This document shows, piece after piece, positions 46,797-55,239 of a stretch of DNA of 64,000 nucleotides. The stretch spans positions 62,001 to 126,000 of the forward strand of contig NVUX02000076.1 of assembly GCA_002402045.2 (NCBI GenBank), written 5' to 3'. The notes beneath the pieces are model-generated. The model made no database searches and was not told the origin of the DNA. It worked only from the letters and a program-made list of their open reading frames with translations. This DNA is from Paracoccaceae bacterium. GTDB taxonomy: Bacteria; Pseudomonadota; Alphaproteobacteria; Rhodobacterales; Rhodobacteraceae. Made by a program: the position numbers and the translations under genes. Within the stretch, counting starts at the first letter, position 1. Every line of letters begins with the position of its first letter.

Positions 46797-47765
46797 TCAC
46801 CTCGCGGTTACGGCGATGCATTGCACCGAGCGGGCCAGAAGGGCAGAACACATATCGGCCGCCTCTTCCATGTTGGTAAAGCCCCGCGCCCGAAGGCGGT
46901 AAAAAACCCGCCCGCCAGCCTCGCGACGCTCCACAAAACGCACCAAACGGCCCATCAGGTCTTGGTTATCTTCCAGCAGCACATCGTAATCACGGTTGGC
47001 GCTTGCTTCGTCATCATACGCGCCGAGTTGGATCATCTTTTCGCCCACAAAACTAGCGGCAGGGAGCGGCGCACTGGGGGCCGCTTCTGGTGCGGTTGCA
47101 GGCGCAGGCGCCACGCCTGTGGTGGCCTCCAAAATCGCGTTGGCGATAGCTTCGCTCAAAATATCTGCATTTTCAGATAGCGGAGCCGCCTGTACGCGGC
47201 GTTCTGGCCGGGCCATTTCCGGGTCTGCTCCGGGGAGTGAGGGCGGCAGTTGCGAAGGCTGGGCGGTTTCGGCTGTCCCTTCGAGCGTGGAATTTCCCAG
47301 AGGTTCAACCGGCACCAATATGAGCGGCGTTGGGGTGGTTTCCACGGGGGGAGTAACATCTTCGGCCACAACACGCTGAGGCGGTGGCGCAAGGGTGGTT
47401 TCTGGCTCAACGGGGGCGGTGGTATCACTACCCAAAACCTCGTTCACTTGCAGGCCTTGGTTATCCACTTCTGGGCCACCGCTATTTTCGGGCAGCTCGC
47501 GCGCTTCACCAGCCATCGCCTGAATTACCGGCACTTCGGTGGCATCTCGGCGGCCAAGCTCAAAAACCCAATAAACCACAGCGACAACCAATGCCAAAGA
47601 CAGCGCAGCCCCAACCCATTGCATATAGTTATTTGTCTTCGCCGTGGGCTCTTCTATGTTTCTGGAATGCGCACGCCTTTCCAAGGGCCGGTCTTCTTCA
47701 GACCCGCGTTCGCCATACTCTTCCCACAGCTTCTTTTTTAAGGTCTCGCTTAACTTGTCACGCAT
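46797..47765 (-). CDS. SPOR-domain membrane protein
   Basis: The 322-residue protein has a charged cytoplasmic N-terminus, one membrane helix (WVGAALSLALVVAVVYWVF, about 50-68), a long Pro/Glu/Thr-rich periplasmic linker and a C-terminal SPOR domain (MIQLGAYDDEASANRDYDVL, then RAGGRVFYRLRARGF-like sequence). SPOR domains bind septal peptidoglycan lacking stem peptides, so it should sit at the division site. I chose the ATG at 47765, preceded by GAGAGG. Confidence 0.9.
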   Translation of the reverse strand: MRDKLSETLKKKLWEEYGERGSEEDRPLERRAHSRNIEEPTAKTNNYMQWVGAALSLALVVAVVYWVFELGRRDATEVPVIQAMAGEARELPENSGGPEVDNQGLQVNEVLGSDTTAPVEPETTLAPPPQRVVAEDVTPPVETTPTPLILVPVEPLGNSTLEGTAETAQPSQLPPSLPGADPEMARPERRVQAAPLSENADILSEAIANAILEATTGVAPAPATAPEAAPSAPLPAASFVGEKMIQLGAYDDEASANRDYDVLLEDNQDLMGRLVRFVERREAGGRVFYRLRARGFTNMEEAADMCSALLARSVQCIAVTAR

Positions 47766-47847
47766 TGGTTTGCTGCCTCTCAAGACACACTATAAATAGT
47801 GTGCGCCTCTGCTCCAACCCCTAAATCTGCTCTAACAGCCCGCACGC

Positions 47848-49581
47848 TTAGCGCATCTCGTTTTTCGGGGTTACACCCAAGATACCAAGGCCAGCGGAAA
47901 TAACAACCGCCACCGAGCGGATCATTGCCAAGCGGGCTTGGCTAAGCGCGGGCTGGTCTGCCAGAAGGAAACGCAGGCTGCCATCCACCTTACCCAAATG
48001 CTGAAGCGCATGAAATTCAGACGCCAATTCAAACAGATAGAAGGCAATCCGGTGCGGCTCATGGTGGGTCGCGGCCAGCTCGGACAAGCGTGGCCACTCG
48101 GCCAATTTTTTGAGCAGGGTCATTTCCGCAGGGGCTGTCAGCAAGCTAAAATCAGCGCCCTGAAGCGACGAATCGCTTGGGCTACCGCCTTTGGTCAGCA
48201 CCGAATACACCCGCGCATAGGCGTATTGCACATAAAATACCGGGTTATCCTTGCTTTGCTCCAGCGCTTTAGCGAAGTCAAAATCCAGCGGCGCGTCATT
48301 TTTGCGGGTGAGCATGACGAATCGGGTTACATCGGCCCCGACCTGCTCCACCACATCCCGCATCAACACAAAGGTGCCCGCGCGCTTTGACATTTTAAAC
48401 GGCTCGCCATCCTTAAACAGCCGCACCAGCTGGCAGAGTTTGATATCTAGCGGCACCTTGCCATCAGAAAGCGCAAAAACCACAGCTTTCAGGCGCTTTA
48501 CATAGCCGCCGTGATCGGCGCCAAACACATTGATCAGCTCATCATACCCACGCAAAATTTTATCATGGTGATACGCGATATCAGGGGCAAAATAGGTCCA
48601 GCTTCCGTCTGATTTCCGCACGGGGCGGTCAGCGTCATCGCCAAATTCGGTAGACTTGAACAGCGTTTGCTCGCGCGCCTCCCAATCATCCGGCAGCTTG
48701 CCTTTGGGCGGGTCAAGTTTGCCCTGATAAATCAACCCTTTATCATCAAGCGCCTTCAGGCAGGCTTCAATTTTGCCCGTGCCGTAAAGTGACTTTTCCG
48801 AGAAGAATTTGTCAAACTTCACACCGATCAGCGCGAGGTCAGCGCGGATGATTTTCATCATCTCATCGGTGCCATAGTTCCGGATGTCCTCAAGCCAAAC
48901 GCTCTCGGGCTGGTCAACATAACGGTCACCAACCTTGTCTTTTAGCGCCTGTCCAATCGGGATAAGATAATCGCCCGGATAAACCCCCTCAGGAAAAGAA
49001 ACCGCCTGCCCGTGGGCCTCAAGATACCGCAGGTAAATCGAGCGCGCCAAGGCGTCAATTTGGCTGCCACCATCATTGATCACATATTCGCGGGTGACAT
49101 CAAAGCCGGAAAAATCCAACAAGCTAGCCAGCGCATCACCGAAAACCGCGCCGCGCGTGTGGCCCACATGCAAAGGGCCGGTAGGGTTGGTAGACACAAA
49201 CTCCACGTTCACCTTGCGCCCAGCGCCAATATTTGAGCGACCAAAATTTTTGCCCTTGGCGAGAATCTCCCCAACAAGCCCCTGAAACACCGCCGGATCA
49301 ATCCTTAGGTTTAAAAATCCCGGCCCAGCCACATCAGCGCTCACCACACGGGTATCTTCGGCCAACAGCACCGCAAGCGCCTCAGCAATATCGCGCGGCT
49401 TCATCTTTGCAGGCTTCGCCAAAACCATCGCCGCATTCGTCGCCAAATCCCCGTGCAGTGCATCGCGCGGCGGCTCAACAGTTACATTGGCAAAGCTCAG
49501 GCCTTCAGGCAAAGTGCCAGCGACCACCAGCGCCTCCAGCTTCTCGATCACAACGGTTTTTATCTCGGCAAACAGGTTCAT
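47848..49581 (-). CDS. argS: Arginyl-tRNA synthetase
   Basis: The 577-residue class I synthetase has the HIGH-type motif in GPLHVGHTRGAVFGD, the KMSKS-type motif as FKMSKRAGTFV, an N-terminal Arg-tRNA D-loop recognition domain and a C-terminal anticodon-binding DALR domain. I chose the ATG at 49581 since the family begins MNLFAEIKT. It lies between dgt and the SPOR gene on the same strand. Confidence 0.97.
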   Translation of the reverse strand: MNLFAEIKTVVIEKLEALVVAGTLPEGLSFANVTVEPPRDALHGDLATNAAMVLAKPAKMKPRDIAEALAVLLAEDTRVVSADVAGPGFLNLRIDPAVFQGLVGEILAKGKNFGRSNIGAGRKVNVEFVSTNPTGPLHVGHTRGAVFGDALASLLDFSGFDVTREYVINDGGSQIDALARSIYLRYLEAHGQAVSFPEGVYPGDYLIPIGQALKDKVGDRYVDQPESVWLEDIRNYGTDEMMKIIRADLALIGVKFDKFFSEKSLYGTGKIEACLKALDDKGLIYQGKLDPPKGKLPDDWEAREQTLFKSTEFGDDADRPVRKSDGSWTYFAPDIAYHHDKILRGYDELINVFGADHGGYVKRLKAVVFALSDGKVPLDIKLCQLVRLFKDGEPFKMSKRAGTFVLMRDVVEQVGADVTRFVMLTRKNDAPLDFDFAKALEQSKDNPVFYVQYAYARVYSVLTKGGSPSDSSLQGADFSLLTAPAEMTLLKKLAEWPRLSELAATHHEPHRIAFYLFELASEFHALQHLGKVDGSLRFLLADQPALSQARLAMIRSVAVVISAGLGILGVTPKNEMR

Positions 49582-49648
49582 TTCATCAATTCCACATCTG
49601 GTTCGGCGCGCAATACCATATGGCATTGCCAAGGGCCAGCGCGCAAGG

Positions 49649-49720
49649 CCGCAAAAAGCACCAATGTATCAGCGCGGCGTGAGTGTAGCCTCGCCAAGCA
49701 GGGCAGCCTCGCCACGCCGC
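49649..49720. repeat. Dispersed 3'-end hairpin repeat, family 1, copy d (full unit)
   Basis: GCGGCGTG at 49674-49681 pairs with CACGCCGC at 49713-49720 around a 31-nt loop. Compared with copies a-c one C-G pair is changed to T-A on both arms, so pairing is kept. The 25-bp flank at 49649-49673 matches that before copy b at one mismatch. The unit ends next to the dgt stop codon at 49722. Confidence 0.65.
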
Positions 49721-49721
49721 A

Positions 49722-50837
49722 TTAGAACTTTTTATGCAATTGTAGCGCATAGCGGTCGGTCATGCCCGCAATATAATCCGATATTTTGCGCGCCTGCGCC
49801 AGCTCGCCCTCAGCGCGCCAATCATCAGGCAGCCGCGCCGGATCCGCCATAAAGGCGGCAAACAATTCCCGCACCACTTGCGCCGTTTCCACCCTCATAA
49901 CTTTTACGGTTTCATGCCGATACATGTGATCAAACAGGAACGCCCTGATTTCATTCAGCTTTTCCCAAAGCCCGACTGAAAACTGCACCACAGGCCGCCC
50001 GAGCATCCGGATATCTTGCGCGGTGTCAGCGCCCGAAGCCGCCAGCCTAGCCTTGCTTTCCACCAACACGTCCTCGACCATCACACCAAACACCCGCCGC
50101 AAGGCCTCGTGCCGCCGCCGGCCAGCGGCGAGCCCAGGATACTTGGCATCCACCTCCGCAAAACAACGGCCAACAATGGGCAGGTGCAAAATGTCTTCGG
50201 CGCTAAAAAGTCCAGCGCGTAGGCCGTCATCAAGGTCGTGGTTATTGTAGGCAATATCATCCGCCAGCGCAGCCACCTGCGCCTCAGCACTGGCAAAAGT
50301 GCCAAGCTCAAGGTCAAACGCCGCATTTGCCTCCGACAGCGCATAGGGGATATCCCCGACAACGGGGCCGTTATGCTTGGCAAGGCCTTCCAGTGTTTCC
50401 CACGTCAAATTCAAGCCATCAAATTCAGCGTAATGCTGTTCCAAATTAGTCACAATCCGGATCGCCTGCGCATTATGGTCAAAGCCCCCAAAAGGCTGCA
50501 TACATTCATCAAGCGCATCTTCGCCGGTATGGCCAAAGGGCGTGTGCCCAAGGTCATGCGCCAGCGCCACGGCCTCCGTTAGCTCTTCGTTTAGCCCCAG
50601 CGTGCGCGCAATGGTGCGCGCCACCTGCGCCACCTCTATCGAGTGCGTAAGCCGTGTGCGAAAATGATCGCCCTCATGCTCCACAAACACCTGCGTTTTA
50701 TGCTTGAGTCGCCGAAAAGCGGTGGAATGAATAATCCGGTCACGGTCTCGCTGAAAGCAAGACCGATGGGCGCTATGGCCCTCGTCGAGTTGCCGCCCAC
50801 GGCTTTCCGAGGGCTTCGAGGCGTATTTCGCCAACAT
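49722..50837 (-). CDS. dgt: Deoxyguanosinetriphosphate triphosphohydrolase-like protein
   Basis: The 371-residue HD-domain protein removes triphosphate from deoxynucleotides. It has the opening HRSCFQRDRDRIIHSTAFRRL, the HD metal motif RLTHSIEVAQVAR and LAHDLGHTPFGHTGEDAL. It is the shorter dNTPase type common in alphaproteobacteria, so the preferred nucleotide may not be dGTP. GGAG precedes the ATG. It diverges from erpA. Confidence 0.93.
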   Translation of the reverse strand: MLAKYASKPSESRGRQLDEGHSAHRSCFQRDRDRIIHSTAFRRLKHKTQVFVEHEGDHFRTRLTHSIEVAQVARTIARTLGLNEELTEAVALAHDLGHTPFGHTGEDALDECMQPFGGFDHNAQAIRIVTNLEQHYAEFDGLNLTWETLEGLAKHNGPVVGDIPYALSEANAAFDLELGTFASAEAQVAALADDIAYNNHDLDDGLRAGLFSAEDILHLPIVGRCFAEVDAKYPGLAAGRRRHEALRRVFGVMVEDVLVESKARLAASGADTAQDIRMLGRPVVQFSVGLWEKLNEIRAFLFDHMYRHETVKVMRVETAQVVRELFAAFMADPARLPDDWRAEGELAQARKISDYIAGMTDRYALQLHKKF

Positions 50838-50917
50838 GTGTTAATACTCCGCACTTGTAACAGGTCTGCTACCCGCTTACATTGCTGGTGTTACAGCAGT
50901 TTAAACAGGTTGAACAG

Positions 50918-51250
50918 ATGCAGCTCACGATCCCACCTAAAGTGACCCCGCGCGCCTTTGAGCGCTTGGCCGAAATTAATGACGGTGCCGAGGCCCCGCA
51001 GGCCCTGCGCATTGCGGTAGAGGGTGGCGGTTGCTCGGGCTTTCAGTATGAAATTGAACTTGGCGCACCACGCGAAGACGACCTTGTGCTAGAAGGCAGC
51101 GGCCAAAAAGTGGTGATAGACCCTATTTCGCTGCCATTCCTCGCTGATGCCACCATTGATTTCAGCGCCGAGCTGATCGGCGCGCGTTTCGTGATCGAAA
51201 ACCCCAACGCCACCTCAAGCTGTGGCTGCGGTACCAGCTTTTCAATGTAG
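50918..51250 (+). CDS. erpA: A-type iron-sulfur carrier protein
   Basis: The 110-residue carrier has the three cluster-binding cysteines in GGGCSGFQY and SSCGCGTSF and the fold stretch VVIDPISLPFLADATIDF. It passes iron-sulfur clusters to target enzymes. I chose the ATG at 50918 because the family starts there; a preceding in-frame start adds 12 unlikely residues. It could also be called IscA; the divergent dgt neighbour is seen with erpA in relatives. Confidence 0.93.
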   Translation: MQLTIPPKVTPRAFERLAEINDGAEAPQALRIAVEGGGCSGFQYEIELGAPREDDLVLEGSGQKVVIDPISLPFLADATIDFSAELIGARFVIENPNATSSCGCGTSFSM

Positions 51251-51252
51251 GC

Positions 51253-52320
51253 TCAACCACCCTGCCCGGCATTAAACAAAACTTTCAAGTTGCTCAGGGC
51301 CGTCTCGTTACCCTGCGCGGCAGCAAGCTGGTAATAGTCAATTGCCGTATCAATATTTTTCAGCACGCCCAGCCCATTTTCATACATGTAGCCAAGATTG
51401 GTCTGGCCGTTGGCATTGCCGTTTTCGGCGGCCAGCATAAACCACCTAAGCGCCTCGGCGTAGTTTTCCAAAACCCCGTTTCCATCAAGATACATTAGCC
51501 CAATATTAGATTGCGCCAAAGCAAACCCCTGCTCGGCGGACGCAAGATAAAGCCGCGCGGCTTCAGCCGGGTTTGCCTCAACCCCGCCGCGCCCGACCTC
51601 ATAAAAATACCCAAGGTTATTCTGCCCCTGCCGGTTGCCTTGCGCGGCAGCCTGCTGGTCCCAATAAAGCGCTTGCGTATAATCTATTGGCACCCCAATT
51701 CCGCGCTCATACATGTAGCCCAGCTCAGCTTGAGCCTGCGCATTGCCCTGATCAGCCGCCAGCCTAAAATACCGCACCGCTTCTTCAAGGTTTTGCGAAA
51801 CGTCATCCTCATAGGCCAGCAAATACCCGAGGTTATATTGCGACAAAGCATAGCCCGCATCGGCAGCCTCGCGGTAAAGCCGCTGCGCCTCATTTACGTT
51901 TCGGAGTGTCCCGCGCCCTTTCTCATAATACAACGCCAGATTATTTTGGCTCACAACCGAACCACTTGCCGCGCCTCTTTGGTACCAAGCAAACGCCTGA
52001 GCATCATCCTGTGGCACGCCGTAGCCATTTTCATACATATAGCCAATATTTGTTTGGCTATATGTATCCCCAAGCTCGGCGGCCCTACGATACCAATCCG
52101 CGGCCAAAGCATGGTTTTGCGCAATTTTTTCCCCGTCATAATACGCATCCGCGAGGTAAGACATTGCCTCAATATTACCTGATTTAGACGCTTGCTGAAG
52201 CTGGGCAAAACTATAGTCGGCGGCGGCCGTTTGCGCGCCTGATGGCCCCGGGGCCATCAGCGCCGCCAAAACAATAAAAGCCGCCGCCACCGCCCGTTTG
52301 AGCTTAGCTATCGCCATCAT
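51253..52320 (-). CDS. Exported Sel1-like repeat protein
   Basis: The 355-residue protein has a signal peptide (ending PSGAQ, about 30) and then about eight Sel1 repeats of 36 residues: repeats carry the pattern A-x-x-x-LGY-MYE-G-GV and A-x-x-WY/YYxxAA. These alpha-solenoids scaffold protein contacts in the periplasm. GGAGGTGGGTA precedes the doublet ATGATG at 52320. Its stop is 2 nt from the erpA stop. The binding partner is unknown. Confidence 0.88.
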   Translation of the reverse strand: MMAIAKLKRAVAAAFIVLAALMAPGPSGAQTAAADYSFAQLQQASKSGNIEAMSYLADAYYDGEKIAQNHALAADWYRRAAELGDTYSQTNIGYMYENGYGVPQDDAQAFAWYQRGAASGSVVSQNNLALYYEKGRGTLRNVNEAQRLYREAADAGYALSQYNLGYLLAYEDDVSQNLEEAVRYFRLAADQGNAQAQAELGYMYERGIGVPIDYTQALYWDQQAAAQGNRQGQNNLGYFYEVGRGGVEANPAEAARLYLASAEQGFALAQSNIGLMYLDGNGVLENYAEALRWFMLAAENGNANGQTNLGYMYENGLGVLKNIDTAIDYYQLAAAQGNETALSNLKVLFNAGQGG

Positions 52321-52387
52321 TACCCACCTCCGTTTGCGGAATACTGCCATATTTCAGGCAAAACTCAAAGGTTTCGTAAGGAAGGCA

Positions 52388-53218
52388 CTATTTGTCAGCT
52401 GAAAATTCGGCGGGATCACGGCGGAGATATCCAAAATGGGCGGCCACATCCCAGTCAGCATATGTGTTGATCAGGGCCGCCGTTTGGGGAGAAATCTCCT
52501 GCTCCCAAGCTTTGGCTTTATAATAGTGCATGCGTGCGTCCCGCGCTATACCCTGCTTTTTAGTCGGCTCCGCCGCCTCTTCCAGCCCTTTTGCGGAAAT
52601 TCCAAAGCCCGTAAGGGCCGCGCCCAAAGCCTCTACCGGATTAAGCACAAACTCTTCAAAACAAAGCACCGAGGACGGCACGGGGGCCGCCGCCGCAAAC
52701 GCGTGATAGGCGCGGAGTTTAGCGTTCCATAGCTCCATCGGAGACATCAGGATCGGTGCTATATTCTCGCGCCGCACCGTAAGCCACGGCTGCTCCAAAA
52801 ACGCTTCTAGGCTATCAGGCAGGGGCGCGCGGGCGTGGTATGGGTTGCGATAAAGCGCCGCGATCCAGCTATAAGGGTCTCGCACCAAAAAAAGAACCGA
52901 AGCCTTTTTGGCGGCATAACTTTCATCCACAATGGGCGCGGCGTGCTTCCACGCGCTATGCCCGCCTAAGCGGCTACGGCGGATATCGTCCAGCGCATCA
53001 CTAAAAAGCTCGTGGTGAAAGCCTTCCAGCTTTTCGTTAATGCGGTTTTCAAGCGCGTCTAGGTCGTGTTTTTTATAGCCCGGCGCACCGGGAGAGACAC
53101 CCTTTTGCGCCCGCAGCATGCGCACAACAGCGCGGGTGCCGGTATTGCGCTCACCAAAAATCTTGACTTTACGGTCACGTAATCTGGCAAGCTGTCTGGA
53201 GATTTTACCTAGCGCCAT
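52388..53218 (-). CDS. Sulfotransferase-like P-loop protein
   Basis: The 276-residue protein has a near N-terminal strand-loop IFGERNTGTRAV that resembles the PAPS-binding loop of sulfotransferases, and later FLVRDPYSWIAALYRNPYH, like the 3'-phosphate-binding RDP motif. A sulfotransferase fold is therefore likely. I chose the ATG at 53218 because AAGGAG precedes it. The acceptor is unknown; no polysaccharide genes are close by. It overlaps no gene but starts only 59 bp from the divergent xthA start. Confidence 0.65.
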   Translation of the reverse strand: MALGKISRQLARLRDRKVKIFGERNTGTRAVVRMLRAQKGVSPGAPGYKKHDLDALENRINEKLEGFHHELFSDALDDIRRSRLGGHSAWKHAAPIVDESYAAKKASVLFLVRDPYSWIAALYRNPYHARAPLPDSLEAFLEQPWLTVRRENIAPILMSPMELWNAKLRAYHAFAAAAPVPSSVLCFEEFVLNPVEALGAALTGFGISAKGLEEAAEPTKKQGIARDARMHYYKAKAWEQEISPQTAALINTYADWDVAAHFGYLRRDPAEFSADK

Positions 53219-53277
53219 CGGCTCCTTGCCTATTTCTGCGCGGCCCCATAGCATGAGCCGAAAAACCGGAGCCCAGC

Positions 53278-54048
53278 ATGAAAATCGCCTCATATAACAT
53301 TAACGGGATCAAGGCCCGCTTGCCACGATTAACCGAATGGTTGCAGGAGAGCAATGTTGACGTGGCCCTGCTACAGGAAATAAAGTCGGTAGACGAAAAC
53401 TTCCCGCGCGAGGCGATTGAGGATCTGGGGTACAATATTGTTACCCACGGCCAAAAAGGCTTTAACGGGGTCGCAATCCTGTCAAAATTTCCAATAGAGG
53501 ACGTGGTGCGGGGCTTGCCCGGCGATGATACAGATGACCAGGCGCGATGGATTGAAGCCACGATTGAAACCGTGCGGATATGTTGCCTTTACCTGCCCAA
53601 CGGCAACCCGCTTCCCGGGCCGAAATTTGACTATAAGCTGGCATGGATGGAGCGACTGTATGCTCGCGCCAAAGCCCTGCTCACCAGTGAGGAAATGGTG
53701 GTTATGGCCGGAGATTATAACATTATCCAGCAGCCGGAAGATGCCCATAATATTGACAGCTGGGAGGAGGATGCCCTTTACCACCCCGAGAGCTTATCTG
53801 CTTTTCGCAAGGTGCTAAACCTTGGCTTCACCGATGCCCTACGCGCCCTCAACCCAGCCCCCCTCACCTACACGTTCTGGGATTTTCAAGCGGGCGCATG
53901 GAACCGCAATAACGGCATCAGAATCGACCACCACCTACTCTCCCCCCAAGCCGCCGACCGCCTAAAGGCCTGCGAAATAGACCGCCACATGCGCGGACGC
54001 GAAAAACCTTCTGACCATGTACCAATATGGATCGACCTCGACGTCTAG
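53278..54048 (+). CDS. xthA: Exodeoxyribonuclease III / AP endonuclease
   Basis: The 256-residue enzyme of base-excision repair has the EEP family motifs MKIASYNINGIKARLPRL, LLQEIKS (metal-binding Glu), AGDYNIIQQPED, and the C-terminal SDHVPIWIDL catalytic histidine. It cuts DNA at abasic sites and trims 3' ends. It is full length. A hairpin repeat of family 2 starts 8 bp after the stop. Confidence 0.95.
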   Translation: MKIASYNINGIKARLPRLTEWLQESNVDVALLQEIKSVDENFPREAIEDLGYNIVTHGQKGFNGVAILSKFPIEDVVRGLPGDDTDDQARWIEATIETVRICCLYLPNGNPLPGPKFDYKLAWMERLYARAKALLTSEEMVVMAGDYNIIQQPEDAHNIDSWEEDALYHPESLSAFRKVLNLGFTDALRALNPAPLTYTFWDFQAGAWNRNNGIRIDHHLLSPQAADRLKACEIDRHMRGREKPSDHVPIWIDLDV

Positions 54049-54056
54049 CGCCCATC

Positions 54057-54115
54057 GCGCCGACGAGGGGGGCTTTAGCTCCCCGAGGCGGCGCGACACC
54101 GGAACTGTTCGGCAG
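54057..54115. repeat. Dispersed 3'-end repeat, family 2, inverted copy
   Basis: On the minus strand this 59-bp stretch aligns with the copy at 60397-60456. The ends are kept (GCGCCGACGAGG, CGGCGCGAC and the C-terminal CGG-CAG block), while the inner hairpin reads GGGGGGC-TTTA-GCTCCCC here and GGTGGCCC-GAA-GGGTCGCC (as the reverse strand) in the other copy. The pairing survives the change of bases. Confidence 0.6.
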
Positions 54116-54304
54116 TTCCGAGCTTGCTGTAAGGTGTCCTTTTGGGGGCAAAAGGCAAAAGCAAACCCCCAACTAATATTGTCACATGACCACTTTGCGT
54201 TCATTGTGGCTACAATCAATACCCAGAAATCTCAATTTGGGCGGCTTGTTTTGTCCATTGTGTTTCGGGCATAATAAAGAAATCATCATGCAACAAGGTT
54301 TGAA

Positions 54305-54595
54305 ATGCCAATTCGCGTTTACCCCAACTTAGAAGAGTCCACACCTAGTCGGACAAAAAACAAACCGGTGGTTTGGCTCTGCAATGATTCTTGGGAATTA
54401 CCCGTATTACTATTTGAATTTGAACGCTGGCTTGAGAAAAATGGAAAGAAGCTTCCGAAGGGGAACTACATCGCCGATATCGGCTTCAAACCAAGATCAG
54501 ACGCGTGTGGCGGTGGTGGTATCCTATCCGTATCGGCGATGCGAACCCTTGCTATGGTCAATATAGAAGTATGGTTTTCTGAATACTCAGGCTGA
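54305..54595 (+). CDS. Small protein of unknown function
   Basis: The 96-residue product (MPIRVYPNLEES... ) has AAGG about 9 nt before the ATG and a normal codon pattern for a coding region, but I recognise no family. It has no signal peptide or membrane segment. A central stretch FEFERWLEKNGKKLPKG and the cysteine-glycine stretch DACGGGGIL could be landmarks for a search. The surrounding DNA is A/T-rich compared with its neighbours. It is convergent with the gene ending at 54596, stop codons adjacent. Confidence 0.5.
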   Translation: MPIRVYPNLEESTPSRTKNKPVVWLCNDSWELPVLLFEFERWLEKNGKKLPKGNYIADIGFKPRSDACGGGGILSVSAMRTLAMVNIEVWFSEYSG

Positions 54596-55231
54596 CTAAG
54601 GCTGGCACCAGCGCACATGAAACCAGCCAATGCGATGCTCGGTGCGGTTTCCATTTTGCACAGATCCGGAAAAGCACCAGCGGCCCATGCAGACAGATGA
54701 CGAAGTCACCCGCTCACCATTTAGCAGCTGCCCAATTTGCGGATAGCGCACATCGGGGCCGCTCCGCAGCGCCAAAAAATTATCTCCATTGGCGGAAAGC
54801 CCAGACACGGTGCAGCTACGCACCCGCCCGGTGTTTTGCGGAAACACATCCAGTGTTTGCAGCGCGTCCTGCCAGATGCCAAGGGTCAGTCCACCTTTGC
54901 CAAATCGCAAAGGGCCATAGCGGCCATTCACGGTAATTTGGCCGGTGCCGGTGTTTATTTCGCAGCCAAGCCGCGCCTCAGCTTGCTGGAGCTGCGATAT
55001 CCGGTTGAGCGCGGCATCTGGCAGCGCGGGCGTGCCGGGGATGCAGTCGGTGTTATCAAACACAGCTTGCCCAAGCGCGGTATCAAAGCAATATCCGGCC
55101 ACGTTCAGGGCCTGATTCCGCTCAACCCAAAGCGATTCGCAGCTGGGGCGGCTGGCTCCAAGGGAAGGGAAGGCTTGGGAAGCGGCCATTGCAGGCAGTA
55201 AACCTATGGCAAATAACAGATATTTTAGCAT
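54596..55231 (-). CDS. Exported protein with a C-terminal SH3-like domain (DUF4453-like)
   Basis: The 211-residue product has a signal peptide (LLFAIGLLPAMAASQA) and a first domain with CESLWVERNQALNVAGYCF, like the YARHG/DUF4453 pattern seen in Rhodobacteraceae. The second half contains an SH3-type stretch (FLALRSGPDVRYPQIGQLL) of the sort that binds peptidoglycan or proteins. Seven cysteines, several paired, fit a periplasmic place. It begins 8 nt after the flavin monooxygenase stop. Confidence 0.7.
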   Translation of the reverse strand: MLKYLLFAIGLLPAMAASQAFPSLGASRPSCESLWVERNQALNVAGYCFDTALGQAVFDNTDCIPGTPALPDAALNRISQLQQAEARLGCEINTGTGQITVNGRYGPLRFGKGGLTLGIWQDALQTLDVFPQNTGRVRSCTVSGLSANGDNFLALRSGPDVRYPQIGQLLNGERVTSSSVCMGRWCFSGSVQNGNRTEHRIGWFHVRWCQP

Positions 55232-55239
55232 GCAGCCTC

